Source: JAAYDS01 sp012729155 (GTDB lineage Bacteria; Chloroflexota; Anaerolineae; UBA1429). Taken from it: 64,000 nucleotides of DNA. The stretch is from the NCBI GenBank assembly GCA_036774405.1, contig DAIPBO010000002.1:1-64000 (forward strand), written 5' to 3'. A model generated the notes under the pieces. The model was not told where the DNA came from and searched no databases. It saw only the letters and a program-made list of their open reading frames with translations. This document shows positions 54,139 through 63,210 of the stretch, piece after piece. Position numbers and translations under genes: made by a program. The stretch's first letter is position 1. Each line of letters starts with the position of its first letter.

Positions 54139-54168
54139 TATCTAGTCCTACCGGCGTTTTGCTGTCAA
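54139..54168 (-). promoter_or_regulatory. Promoter of the DUF4432-NUDIX pair
   Basis: TTGACA (54168-54163) and TAGATA (54144-54139) on the minus strand are spaced by 18 bases, about 30 bases before the ATG. Confidence 0.55.
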
Positions 54169-54172
54169 ACGT

Positions 54173-54200
54173 CACGAGGCGGCCTACAGGCCGCCTCGTG
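54173..54200 (-). terminator. Terminator after the E1-E2 operon
   Basis: CACGAGGCGGCC and GGCCGCCTCGTG form a perfect 12-bp stem with a TACA loop, just after the E2 stop. On the minus strand only a short T run follows, so it may be a Rho-assisted stop. Confidence 0.7.
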
Positions 54201-54215
54201 AGGATAGACTATGCG

Positions 54216-55568
54216 TCAGGCCAGCAACAGGTAGGGCTCTTCGATGTAGCGCACGACCGCCTGCAAGAAGCGGGCTGCTGGGGCGCCATCGACGAGCCGA
54301 TGGTCAAAGGTCAGGCTGAGCCACATCGTCTGACGCACCGCCACCTGGCCGTCCACCACGGCTGGTTCGGGCTTGATGCGCCCAACACCCAGAATGCCCG
54401 TCTCGGGCAGGTTGATGATTGGCGTAAAGCTGTCGATACCGTACATGCCCAGGTTGGTGACGGTAAAGGTGCCGCCGCTGAGGTCATCGGGGAGTGCCTT
54501 GCCCTCACGGGCGCGCGCCACCAGCCCGCGAAAGCGCACCGCGAACTCGCGTACGCCCAGCGTCTCCGCCTGATGCACCACTGGCACCAGCAAGCCGCGC
54601 GGGCTGTCGACGGCCAGGCCCAGGCTCACGCCTGGCATTTGGCGGATACCCTCAGGCCCCAGCTGCACGTTCATATAGGGCAGCTCTGTCAGGCAGCGCG
54701 CTACGATGACCGCTAGAAGATCGTTGTAGCCGATGCTGAACCCCAGCTCTTGCGCGTAGGCCTCTTTGAGCCTTGCGCGGGCCGCCACCAGCTGAGTGGC
54801 ATCGGCCCGACTTTGCAGCGTGACCGCCGCAGTGGTGTGCGCAGAGGCAGCCATACGCTCGGCGATGATGCCCCGCAGCCCCGTCAGAGGAGTGGGTTCG
54901 GCGGCGATGCCAGCCATTGACACAGCGTTGAGGGCCGCCGGCGATTCTGCCGCCACCAGCGGCTGCTCAGCGAGCACCTGGTCAGCGCGCACCCGTTCGG
55001 TGCCTGGCTCGGGCTTTGGTAGGGGCACGCCCAGGTCGCGAGCTATGTGCTCGGCCAGGGGCGTCGCGGTGGGGCGGCTGGCCAGGTAGCTCTCAACATC
55101 ACGCTCGATGATGCGCCCTCCTGGCCCCGAGCCTGCCAGCAGAGTGATGTCAATCCGTTCTTCGCGGGCCAGCCGGCGCGCCCGCGGCGAGGCGAGCACT
55201 CGTGCGCCAGGCGTCTCTGCTGTCAGTGCCCCAGGCTCGCCCGCGACCTCAACCTGGGGCGTTGGCTGCCCCGAGCCAGCCTCGCTGGGCTCTGCCGCCG
55301 AAGTTGCCTCTGGCGAGGAAACACTCTCGCCCGGCTCTCCGATGATGCCCACCGGCGTCAAGACGGGCACCTTGACGTTGGGCCCGACCAGGATCTTGAG
55401 CAGCACGCCCTTGTAGCGAGACTCGACTTCCAGCACTGCCTTGTCAGACTCGACCTGAAAGAGGATGTCGCCTCGGCTCACAGGGTCACCCTCCTTCTTG
55501 AGCCATTCGACGATGGTGCCCTCTTCCATGGTCTGCCCCAGCTTGGGCAGCACAATCGTGTTGGCCAT
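54216..55568 (-). CDS. 2-oxoacid dehydrogenase E2 (dihydrolipoyl acyltransferase)
   Basis: The 450-residue protein has an N-terminal lipoyl domain with the modified Lys in FQVESDKAVLEVES, an Ala/Pro/Glu linker, an E1/E3-binding domain (VLASPRARRLAREERID) near residue 125, and a C-terminal catalytic domain ending with DHRLVDGAPAARFL (catalytic His). It transfers the acyl group from E1 to CoA. E1 is encoded just upstream in the same direction. Confidence 0.93.
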   Translation of the reverse strand: MANTIVLPKLGQTMEEGTIVEWLKKEGDPVSRGDILFQVESDKAVLEVESRYKGVLLKILVGPNVKVPVLTPVGIIGEPGESVSSPEATSAAEPSEAGSGQPTPQVEVAGEPGALTAETPGARVLASPRARRLAREERIDITLLAGSGPGGRIIERDVESYLASRPTATPLAEHIARDLGVPLPKPEPGTERVRADQVLAEQPLVAAESPAALNAVSMAGIAAEPTPLTGLRGIIAERMAASAHTTAAVTLQSRADATQLVAARARLKEAYAQELGFSIGYNDLLAVIVARCLTELPYMNVQLGPEGIRQMPGVSLGLAVDSPRGLLVPVVHQAETLGVREFAVRFRGLVARAREGKALPDDLSGGTFTVTNLGMYGIDSFTPIINLPETGILGVGRIKPEPAVVDGQVAVRQTMWLSLTFDHRLVDGAPAARFLQAVVRYIEEPYLLLA

Positions 55569-55592
55569 GTTTTCTGCTCCTGGTTGCTTGGG

Positions 55593-57668
55593 CTAGGCCT
55601 GGTGCAGCACGCGCTGCACCCCGGCGATGATGGCAGCAGTGCTGGGGATAGCGGCGTCTTCCAGCGTTTCTGCCATGGGCACGGGCACGTCTGCGGCCGC
55701 CACGCGCACCATGGGCGCATCAAGCCAGTCAAAGGCGCTCTCGTTGATGCGCACGAATAGCTCTGAGATGAATGAGCCCGTCTTGTAGGCCTCAGTGACG
55801 CCCACCACACGGCCGGTCTTGCGCACCGAGGCGACGATAGTCTCCATGTCGAGCGGCTTGAGGCTGCGCAGGTCGATAACCTCGACGCTGATGCCCTCTG
55901 CAGCGAGCGTTTCGGCCGCCTCCAGGCAACGCAGCACCATGCGCGAGTACGAGATCAGGGTCACGTCACTGCCCTCACGCTTTATGTCGGCCACGCCGAG
56001 CGGAATGACATAGTCGTCATCGGGCACGGGACCCTTGGTGCCATAGAGCATCTTGTGCTCGATGAACATGATCGGGTTGTCATCGCGGATGGCCGCCTTG
56101 AGCAGGCCTTTGGCGTCATAGGGCGTCGATGGCATCACCACATAGATGCCTGGAAAGTGCGTCCACAACGCTTCGAGGCTCTGCGAGTGGTGCGCGGCAA
56201 TGCTGCGCCCGGCGCCACCCTCGGTGCGGATCACCATCGGCACGCGCGTCTTGCCGCCGAACATGTAGCGGTTCTTAGCCCCCTGGTTAGCGATCTGGTC
56301 CATCGCCAAAGGGGTGAAATCCACATACATAAGCTCGGCTACGGGTCGCATGCTCGTCATGGCTGCGCCCACCGCCATACCGCCGATCAGCGCCTCAGAG
56401 ATGGGCGTGTCGAACACGCGGCGATCGCCAAACTCTTGCGCCAGGCCGCGTGTGGCGCCATAGGCGCCGCCATAGATGCCCACATCCTCGCCCATGACGA
56501 ACACGCTCGGGTCTCGCAAGAGCTCTTCGCGCAGCGCGTCGCGGATCGCCTCCCAGTAGAAGCGAGTGGGCAAGTTCGCCTCGCTGCACACCCGCTCGCG
56601 CAAGCGCTGCTCAGCCTCGATCTCAGCTGGCGTGGCCGGTGCCAGGACGTAGACGTCCTTTTCGACCTCGGCCGGGTTGGGCATGGGCGAGTTCAGGGCG
56701 AACTCGGTGGCGCGCTCAACCGCTTTATCGGCCGCGGCTTCGACTGCGTCTACCTCTGCGCGCGTGGCGATGCCCTGCGCCACCAGTCGGTCGGCAAAGT
56801 TCGGAATCGGGTCGCGCTCGCGCCAGGCCTGTTCTTCGTCTTTGGAGCGATAAACGCGTGGGTCAGAGCGCGAGTGCCCGTACCAGCGATAGGTCTTGCA
56901 TTCAATCAGCGTGGGCCCCTGCCCCTGACGGGCGTTGGCCAGGGCGGCTGAAACACCTTCGTACACTGCGATGGGGTCCATGCCGTCGAGCACGATACCC
57001 GGCATATCATAGGCGGCGGCGCGCGCTGCCACGTCGGGCAGTGGGCTCACCTTGTCAAAGGGCACCGACATGCCATAGAGGTTGTTCTCAACGACATAGA
57101 TTACGGGCAGCTTCCAGGCCGCGGCCAGGTTGAGCGACTCGTGAAAGTTGCCTGTGTTGGTGGCGCCATCGCCGAAAAAGCAGACCACACAGCGATCGAG
57201 CCCCTGCAGCCGCATCGAAAGGGCCGCCCCGGTGGCCACGGGGATGTTGCCGCCGACGATGCCTGTAGCGCCCAGGTTGCCCTTTTCCACATCGGCGATG
57301 TGCATCGACCCGCCGCGCCCGCCGCAATAGCCTGTAGCGCGACCGCATAGCTCGGCCATCATCTTGTTGAGATGCTCTTGCTTGGCCTCGGTGCCTATGG
57401 CCAGGCTATCGCCGCGGGCGTGGCAATGGCCGTGGCCACGGTGCGTGCTGGTGATGAGATCGTCGTCGCGCAAAGCCGCGATGGCGCCCACCGCTACGGC
57501 CTCCTGGCCTGCATACAGGTGCGAAGCGCCCTTGATGATGTTCTGCCCCAGCAGATCATAAACGGTGTTCTCAAAAATGCGGATCTCCCACATGCGCCGC
57601 AGAATGTCCAGCAGCTCTCCCTTGCCGAGCTCGGCTGGCGCCTGCATCGCTCCGGTTGGTGTGGTCAT
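55593..57668 (-). CDS. 2-oxoacid dehydrogenase E1, alpha and beta fused
   Basis: The 691-residue protein joins E1-alpha (residues about 1-335), with the ThDP motif GDGATNTGNFHESLN ending in VENN, to E1-beta (about 360-691), with VMGEDVGIYGGAYG and SFISELFVRINE. Most relatives are two chains. The substrate could be pyruvate, branched 2-oxoacids or acetoin; the AcoX-like gene beside lpdA leans to acetoin or pyruvate. It lies 24 bases before the E2 gene. Confidence 0.9.
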   Translation of the reverse strand: MTTPTGAMQAPAELGKGELLDILRRMWEIRIFENTVYDLLGQNIIKGASHLYAGQEAVAVGAIAALRDDDLITSTHRGHGHCHARGDSLAIGTEAKQEHLNKMMAELCGRATGYCGGRGGSMHIADVEKGNLGATGIVGGNIPVATGAALSMRLQGLDRCVVCFFGDGATNTGNFHESLNLAAAWKLPVIYVVENNLYGMSVPFDKVSPLPDVAARAAAYDMPGIVLDGMDPIAVYEGVSAALANARQGQGPTLIECKTYRWYGHSRSDPRVYRSKDEEQAWRERDPIPNFADRLVAQGIATRAEVDAVEAAADKAVERATEFALNSPMPNPAEVEKDVYVLAPATPAEIEAEQRLRERVCSEANLPTRFYWEAIRDALREELLRDPSVFVMGEDVGIYGGAYGATRGLAQEFGDRRVFDTPISEALIGGMAVGAAMTSMRPVAELMYVDFTPLAMDQIANQGAKNRYMFGGKTRVPMVIRTEGGAGRSIAAHHSQSLEALWTHFPGIYVVMPSTPYDAKGLLKAAIRDDNPIMFIEHKMLYGTKGPVPDDDYVIPLGVADIKREGSDVTLISYSRMVLRCLEAAETLAAEGISVEVIDLRSLKPLDMETIVASVRKTGRVVGVTEAYKTGSFISELFVRINESAFDWLDAPMVRVAAADVPVPMAETLEDAAIPSTAAIIAGVQRVLHQA

Positions 57669-57700
57669 CTTTCCCCTCTAGCGTGGTCTCGTTTCGCCGC

Positions 57701-58627
57701 TCAACTCAGGCGGCGCAAGGCGATTGATCTCAGATTGTCTATTGCTGTGGCGTGTCGCAGATACGTACTGCCATCGGCTGCAGCCTTGGCGCTGCCCACG
57801 GCCACGGCCCACCGCAAGCATTCCTGCGGCGCCTGCCCCGCTTGCAGGGCGTAGACGGCTCCGGCGAGGGCGGCATCGCCAGCGCCCACCGGGTTTACCG
57901 CAGCGATAGCCGGCGATTCAGCCTGCCACAGTCCCTCGTCGTCGGCCCACAGGCCACCCAGAGCGCCCCTGGTCAGCAAGACACGGCGTGGCCCCATCTG
58001 CTGTATGGCCCGGGCCAGGGCTGATACGTCCGATGGCGCTGCCGGCCCTGCCAACTCGCGCGCCTCTTGCTCGTTAGGTTTGCACAGGTCTGGCCCGGCT
58101 TGCGCGCCCAGCACGAGCGCTTCACCGCTGGTGTCCAGCGCAGTCCACACGCCAGCGGCGTGCAGCACAGCAATCAGCTGCGCATAGGTATCGCTGGGCG
58201 CACCGGGCGGCAGGCTTCCTGATAGCACGCACCAGTCTCCCGCTGTGGCGCGCTCTAGCAGCAGCCTCTCTAGTGCGGCCAGATCGTCGATGGTCACGGC
58301 AGCGCCAGCCTCATTGAGCTTGGTGATCACACCGCTGGCGTCGTCGATCACTGTCACGTTGCTGCGGGTCTCTTCGGCTACAGTTACGCAGATCGGCTTG
58401 TAGCCCTGCGCCTCGAGATCATCGATCAGAGCACGGCCAGTGGCCCCGCCCGCACACAGCAGGATCGTCGCCTCTTGCCCCAGGCTGCGCAGCGCGGCGG
58501 CCACATTGACCCCCTTGCCACTGGGCTCAACGCGCACACTGCTCGCCCGATTCACCGCTCCCAGTTGCAGCCGGTCATAGTGCAGGGTTCGGTCCAGCGA
58601 GGGGTTCAGAGTGACCGTGTGGATCAT
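57701..58627 (-). CDS. PfkB-family hexose-phosphate kinase (1-phosphofructokinase/tagatose-6-phosphate kinase type)
   Basis: The 308-residue protein has the family start TVTLNPSLDRTL, PSGKGVNVAAALRSLG, SGSLPPGAPSD and a C-terminal NPVGAGDAALAGAVYAL with the catalytic Asp. The family phosphorylates fructose 1-phosphate, fructose 6-phosphate or tagatose 6-phosphate. It lies seven bases after the SrlD-like gene and probably handles its product. Confidence 0.86.
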   Translation of the reverse strand: MIHTVTLNPSLDRTLHYDRLQLGAVNRASSVRVEPSGKGVNVAAALRSLGQEATILLCAGGATGRALIDDLEAQGYKPICVTVAEETRSNVTVIDDASGVITKLNEAGAAVTIDDLAALERLLLERATAGDWCVLSGSLPPGAPSDTYAQLIAVLHAAGVWTALDTSGEALVLGAQAGPDLCKPNEQEARELAGPAAPSDVSALARAIQQMGPRRVLLTRGALGGLWADDEGLWQAESPAIAAVNPVGAGDAALAGAVYALQAGQAPQECLRWAVAVGSAKAAADGSTYLRHATAIDNLRSIALRRLS

Positions 58628-58634
58628 GGCGAGG

Positions 58635-59438
58635 CTACTTCATCTCCTGTCCACCGGTCACGTTAATCGCCTGCCCCGTCATATAGGTCGATTCGTCTGA
58701 TGCCAGGAACACCAGCACGTTGGCCACGTCTTCATAGGTGCAACCTCGCTTCATGGGCACCTGGTCGATGTAACGCTGGCGCACCTCGGCTTCGCTGATG
58801 CCCCAGCGTTTGGCATATTGACTGTAAAGGCTGTTGACCCACAATGGCGAGTCGAGCAGGTTTCCCGGGCAGATGGCGTTGCAGCGCACGTTGTACTCGG
58901 CGAGCTCTAACCCCAGGCTCTGGGTGAGGCCGATACCGCCGAACTTGCTGGCCGCATAAGCCGAGTTTTTACTGCTGCCCTTTTTGCCTGACTTGCTGTT
59001 GATCTGGATGATGACGCCACTGCGCTGCGGGATCATCACCCGGGCTGCGGCGCGCGCCACGTTAAAGTAGCCCACCAGGTTAACCTGAATCACCTTCTCC
59101 CAACGGGCGGGCTCTATCTCTGACACGGCGCCTGCGAACAGGACACCAGCGTTGGACACAGCAATGTCTAGGTGGCCCCATTCGTCAGCCACGCGCTGGC
59201 ACAATGCCTCCATCTGTGCGAGATCGGTGACATCGCCATGGGCCCACATGGTGCGCCGGCCCGTCTCAGCGGCGATGTCGGCCGCGACTTGCTGGGCGGC
59301 CTCGTCGGCGATATCGGCGATGACCACATCGGCGCCCTCGCGTGCCAACCGCCACGCCAAGGCCTCACCCAGGCCCTGTGCTGCGCCTGTCACCAGGGCG
59401 GTTTTGTCGAGCAGTCGCTGCAGTGAGGGGATGGTCAT
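58635..59438 (-). CDS. srlD: Sorbitol-6-phosphate 2-dehydrogenase-like SDR
   Basis: The 267-residue short-chain dehydrogenase has TGAAQGLGEALA (NAD loop), NAG at the active-site turn, INSKSGKKGSSKNSAYAASK with the catalytic Ser-Tyr-Lys, and CTYEDVANVLVFLAS near the end. INSKSGK and GGIGLTQSL are shared with SrlD. It would oxidise sorbitol 6-phosphate to fructose 6-phosphate, or a related sugar alcohol phosphate. The ATG at 59438 overlaps the previous stop (ATGA). Confidence 0.82.
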   Translation of the reverse strand: MTIPSLQRLLDKTALVTGAAQGLGEALAWRLAREGADVVIADIADEAAQQVAADIAAETGRRTMWAHGDVTDLAQMEALCQRVADEWGHLDIAVSNAGVLFAGAVSEIEPARWEKVIQVNLVGYFNVARAAARVMIPQRSGVIIQINSKSGKKGSSKNSAYAASKFGGIGLTQSLGLELAEYNVRCNAICPGNLLDSPLWVNSLYSQYAKRWGISEAEVRQRYIDQVPMKRGCTYEDVANVLVFLASDESTYMTGQAINVTGGQEMK

Positions 59439-61165
59439 GGTAGCAGTTCCTCCAAAAAGGCCTCTTCGGCGGCCACCGTCCAAGACTCGTTGGCTCCGAG
59501 CTTGGCATACACCCTCGGGAGCGCGTCCTTGAGATCGCTCAAGAGCGTCAAAGGAAAGTCGAGCACCTGTGGGTAGATCACCACCTTGCCGGGGAAGCGC
59601 TGATGGATGACGCCCGCGAGGCCCTGTTTGGTGTCGCGCAGGCCTGAAACGGCCACCACCGAAAGGTTGGGGTCGAGCCGGCCGGCCTCGGCCTCGGTGA
59701 GCATCGCACGCAGGTCGCCGATGCCCGAGCCGCTGGTGCCAGTAAAACGCAGGTTCCCGGCTACCACCGCTCCCAGATCGATAGCGGCCAGCGAGCCCTT
59801 GGGCAGCCCCGCGAACACGCTCATGGTGGCGCCTGGGGCCATCATGGGTACCGCCCCCGACACCACGCCGGTGCTGGGCGCCAGTACGATGACGTCATCG
59901 AACCCCACGCCGCCAGTCTCAGCCACCAGACTATCGTTAAAGGCCCGGGCGTCGCGGTCGGGCGGTGCCTGGAGGATGACGCGCGTATCCTGCTCGTCAG
60001 CCTCGATGACGGCTTGGTACTTGTCATAGAGGTTCTGCAGGCGCTCGGCCAGCAAATCGGTGCCCACCAGCAGGCTCGGCCCGCCAGTGAGCTGCAGCGC
60101 GCGCTGAAAGTGCATCTGCCCCATAGGCCCGGCCACACCCAGCATCGCCACGGCGCCGCCCGGCTTGAGCTGCGTGCGAATGGGCGCATAGGCCGCGCCG
60201 ATCTCGCCATCCGCGGTAGAGACGAGCGTCAGGTTGTCATAATGCAAACGGCCCACATCGACGCGCGCCGTGCTCTGATAGCCTCTGCCACCCACCAGGC
60301 AAATGAGGGCGTCTTTGCCCGCCAAAGATTCGAGCGCTTCATAGAGCGGCGCATCGCCGCCGAGAATGACCACGTCATCAAAGGTGCGCCCTGCGACGGC
60401 CTCAAGCGACGCGGCAGGCTCGAGTATAAAACCATCTCTCCTGGCTGCCGTTGCCAGATCGCTCGCCAGGGCGCCCACCATGCCCATCGTCACAATGCTG
60501 GCGGGCGCGTTGCCCGCAGCATAGGGTGTGCCGAGCCGTTCCTGGCCTGTGGCAGCGGGGCCGGCCACGATCAACACCTGGCCCTGTGGCCGCCAGCCGG
60601 CGCGATAGACTACGTCGTAAGAGCGAGTGACGCAGGCCCAGGGCTCGGTCAGTGCCGACTGGGCATAGCCCAGCCCCTCAGCCACAGGCAGCAGGTAGCA
60701 ACCTTCGTCGCCGTCGAGGATCTCTTTGCCGAGCACATTGTACTGTGACAGGCCGCCCTGCAGGGCATAGCCATAGGCTAGGCCAGTGCCGTGATAGTAG
60801 ATGTCGGCCTGGATGATAAAGCGGTCGCCCGGTCTAAAGCGCTCGCGACGATTGGCCCCCACCTGCACTACGGTGAGCGCCACCTCATGCCCCAATACCA
60901 CCGGGTTGGCCTTCATGTCGCGGCCTGCCAGGCGGGGGTGGTTCTCGCCCGCGGCGATCACCTTAGTGTCAGAAAAGCATAGCCCCACTGCGTCATGGCG
61001 CACCAGCAGCTCATCTGGCCCGCAAACGGGCATGGCGACCTCAATGGGCTGGTCGTTCTGCCCGAGATTCTCCAGCCCCTGGCCATAGAGCGGCCAGAGC
61101 CAGTGGCTCGTTGGAGGGGCGCTCTCGGCACGGCGATAGGCAGCCACCTTGTTCATCTCGTTCAT
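59435..61165 (-). CDS. Oversized MDR-type alcohol/polyol-phosphate dehydrogenase
   Basis: The 576-residue protein has an N-terminal GroES-like domain with the catalytic-zinc pattern LCFSDTKV and GHEVAL, and a first nucleotide-binding portion at about 195-350. It then has about 150 extra residues with a second Rossmann-like segment (VGFDDVIVLAPSTGVVSGAV) before the C-terminus, whereas typical MDR enzymes have about 340-420 residues. It resembles L-sorbose-1-phosphate reductases but is longer. The ATG at 61165 is preceded by AAGGAG at short spacing; 61156 is also possible. Confidence 0.72.
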   Translation of the reverse strand: MNEMNKVAAYRRAESAPPTSHWLWPLYGQGLENLGQNDQPIEVAMPVCGPDELLVRHDAVGLCFSDTKVIAAGENHPRLAGRDMKANPVVLGHEVALTVVQVGANRRERFRPGDRFIIQADIYYHGTGLAYGYALQGGLSQYNVLGKEILDGDEGCYLLPVAEGLGYAQSALTEPWACVTRSYDVVYRAGWRPQGQVLIVAGPAATGQERLGTPYAAGNAPASIVTMGMVGALASDLATAARRDGFILEPAASLEAVAGRTFDDVVILGGDAPLYEALESLAGKDALICLVGGRGYQSTARVDVGRLHYDNLTLVSTADGEIGAAYAPIRTQLKPGGAVAMLGVAGPMGQMHFQRALQLTGGPSLLVGTDLLAERLQNLYDKYQAVIEADEQDTRVILQAPPDRDARAFNDSLVAETGGVGFDDVIVLAPSTGVVSGAVPMMAPGATMSVFAGLPKGSLAAIDLGAVVAGNLRFTGTSGSGIGDLRAMLTEAEAGRLDPNLSVVAVSGLRDTKQGLAGVIHQRFPGKVVIYPQVLDFPLTLLSDLKDALPRVYAKLGANESWTVAAEEAFLEELLP

Positions 61166-61185
61166 CACTCCTTGGCTAGAGCAGC

Positions 61186-61956
61186 CTAACTGAGCTTGAG
61201 CTCGCGCCGACGGTAGACCTCATCGGGGCGTGTGTGGATGCGAGCGGCGTTGGCGTCAGACAAGAAATGCGGCCCGCCAAAGGCGTAGGTGCCGGCGAGC
61301 ACGCGGCAGGTCTTGACGAACATATCGGTGATACTCTCCACCTCTTGCGCCGAGCCCCCCAGAGCGATCAGCCCGTGATTCTGCATCACCACCACGCGCG
61401 GCGGCATGCCATACTCGTCGGCGTAGCGACGCAACACCTGGCGTGTCTGTCGCGCTAACGCAAAGCCAGGGTCGGTGTAGGGGACATAGGCGGGCGCCGG
61501 TCCGCATACCACGATCTCATCGGGGAATAGCCGTCCTCTCAACGCTTCCTCAGCGGCTACCGAGCACATGATGGCGTTGACAGCGATGGGGTGCGTGTGG
61601 CCCACAAAGCGGGCGCCAAACTCGCCCAGGGCGATGGCGTGCAGCACGGTCTCAGTCGACGGACGACGTGCATCGCTGGGGTCGACCTTGGCGGCATCGA
61701 GCGCCGCCTTGAAGGCGTCGTCGCTCATCTGCTCCTGGTCGGCGATAGCCGCGGTGGCGTCGATGTGCAGCCGCACAAACGCCGCCGGCGTGGCCTGGGG
61801 CAGTTGCGTCCCACTGGCCTTGACGAAAAAGGTGCCATCGCCCACCGACGCGCTGGTGTTACCTTCACCCAGGATCACCAGGTCACGGTCTGGCCGCGCC
61901 AGGCTGAGTGACATCGCGACGAGCTGTTGTAGGGTGTTTTCGGCGTTCGAGGTCAT
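61186..61956 (-). CDS. Class II aldolase (fuculose/rhamnulose-phosphate aldolase-like)
   Basis: The 256-residue protein has GEGNTSASVGDGTFFVKASG, the metal-binding HTHPI segment (FVGHTHPIAVN), and MQNHGLIALGGS with the third His. The family cleaves sugar phosphates to dihydroxyacetone phosphate and an aldehyde such as lactaldehyde. With the RhaI-like isomerase next to it, rhamnulose 1-phosphate is a good candidate, but no rhamnulokinase is seen. Confidence 0.85.
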   Translation of the reverse strand: MTSNAENTLQQLVAMSLSLARPDRDLVILGEGNTSASVGDGTFFVKASGTQLPQATPAAFVRLHIDATAAIADQEQMSDDAFKAALDAAKVDPSDARRPSTETVLHAIALGEFGARFVGHTHPIAVNAIMCSVAAEEALRGRLFPDEIVVCGPAPAYVPYTDPGFALARQTRQVLRRYADEYGMPPRVVVMQNHGLIALGGSAQEVESITDMFVKTCRVLAGTYAFGGPHFLSDANAARIHTRPDEVYRRRELKLS

Positions 61957-61957
61957 G

Positions 61958-63184
61958 CTATGCTCCCGGATATCCAGATTGACTGTCGCTCACACGGCCG
62001 CGCTCAGCGCTCACGCGCTCCCAGTAACCGCTCTTGCGAAAGGCCGTCAGCGGATCGGGCGCCAGCCCCATCTCTTCGCGCAGCACCTGCAGCAGGGGGC
62101 GCACGTCGGTGCGAAAGGCATCCGATAGCGTTTCCTCGGCCAGTACCACGTCGCCGTTCAGCCGCGCTGCCGACAGCGTAGCGCGATCGACGATCAGTGC
62201 CTTGGCGTAGGTCTCCTGACAGACGAGCACCGACTGGATGGTGGCCTCGATCTTGGGCTTGATGTTGTGGCTCTGGTCGATCATATAGGCCACGTTCATA
62301 TCGACCGATGGGTCGAGTTCGCCAGCTACCAGCTCGTTAAAGATCAGAAACAGCTCATAGGGATTAACCGAGCCCACAGTGAGGTCATCATCGGCGTACT
62401 TTTTGTTGTTAAAGTGAAAGCCGCCCAGCCGCCCCTCGTCGATCAAGAGGGCCACGATCTGTTCGATGTTGGTGCCCAGGGGGTGGTGTCCCAGGTCTAC
62501 CAGCACCTGAGCGCGATCGCCCAGTTTCTGGCACATGGTCAAGGCCATGCCCCAATCACCCAGGTCGGTGTGATAGAAGGCGGGTTCAAAGAACTTGTAC
62601 TCTATCAGATAACGCATGGGGGCGGGCATGGCGGCATAAGTCTCTTGCAGGCCATCGAGCAGTCGGCGCCGTCGGGCGCGCATGTCGTCCTGCCCCGGGT
62701 AGTTGGTGCCATCGGCCAGCCACAAACTGATGACCTGCGAGCCGACCATCTCGGCAATCTCAACGCACTCGAGGATATGCTCTACGGCCTGCCGGCGCAC
62801 CTCGCCATCAGGGTTACACAGGCTCCCCAGCTTGTACGTATCGTCCTGGAAGAGGTTAGGATTGATGGCGCCCAGCTCGAGTCCCAGCGATTGTGCATAG
62901 GCCAGGAGTTCGCCATAGTCGGGCACCCTATCCCAGGGGATGTGCAGCGCCACTGAAGGTGCGATGCCCGTGTAGCGTTGCACCTGAGCGGCGTCATCGA
63001 GCTTTTGATAGGTGTTGCGCGCGGAGCCGGCCTGTCCGAACACCTTAAAGCGCGTGCCCGAATCACCATAGCCCCACGAGGGGGTCTCGATGCGCTGTTT
63101 CTTCAGTGCCGCTTTGACTTTCTCGACATCGATACCGCGGCTCGCCAACGTTTCGACGAGCAGGCGATACGCTTCTGCTGACAT
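61958..63184 (-). CDS. rhaI: L-rhamnose isomerase-type sugar isomerase (RhaI)
   Basis: The 408-residue protein is a TIM-barrel isomerase of the Pseudomonas-type L-rhamnose isomerase family: ETPSWGYGDSGTRFKVF at the N-terminus, LEYKFFEP-like YLIEYKFFEPAFYHTD with metal Glu, VDLGHHPLGTN and GFHFNNKKYADDDL, and DQSHNIKPKIEA. It interconverts L-rhamnose and L-rhamnulose with broad specificity for other aldoses. It lies one base upstream of the aldolase gene. Confidence 0.86.
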   Translation of the reverse strand: MSAEAYRLLVETLASRGIDVEKVKAALKKQRIETPSWGYGDSGTRFKVFGQAGSARNTYQKLDDAAQVQRYTGIAPSVALHIPWDRVPDYGELLAYAQSLGLELGAINPNLFQDDTYKLGSLCNPDGEVRRQAVEHILECVEIAEMVGSQVISLWLADGTNYPGQDDMRARRRRLLDGLQETYAAMPAPMRYLIEYKFFEPAFYHTDLGDWGMALTMCQKLGDRAQVLVDLGHHPLGTNIEQIVALLIDEGRLGGFHFNNKKYADDDLTVGSVNPYELFLIFNELVAGELDPSVDMNVAYMIDQSHNIKPKIEATIQSVLVCQETYAKALIVDRATLSAARLNGDVVLAEETLSDAFRTDVRPLLQVLREEMGLAPDPLTAFRKSGYWERVSAERGRVSDSQSGYPGA

Positions 63185-63210
63185 GTGCTGCCTCCGTGCA
63201 AGGGATGGTA

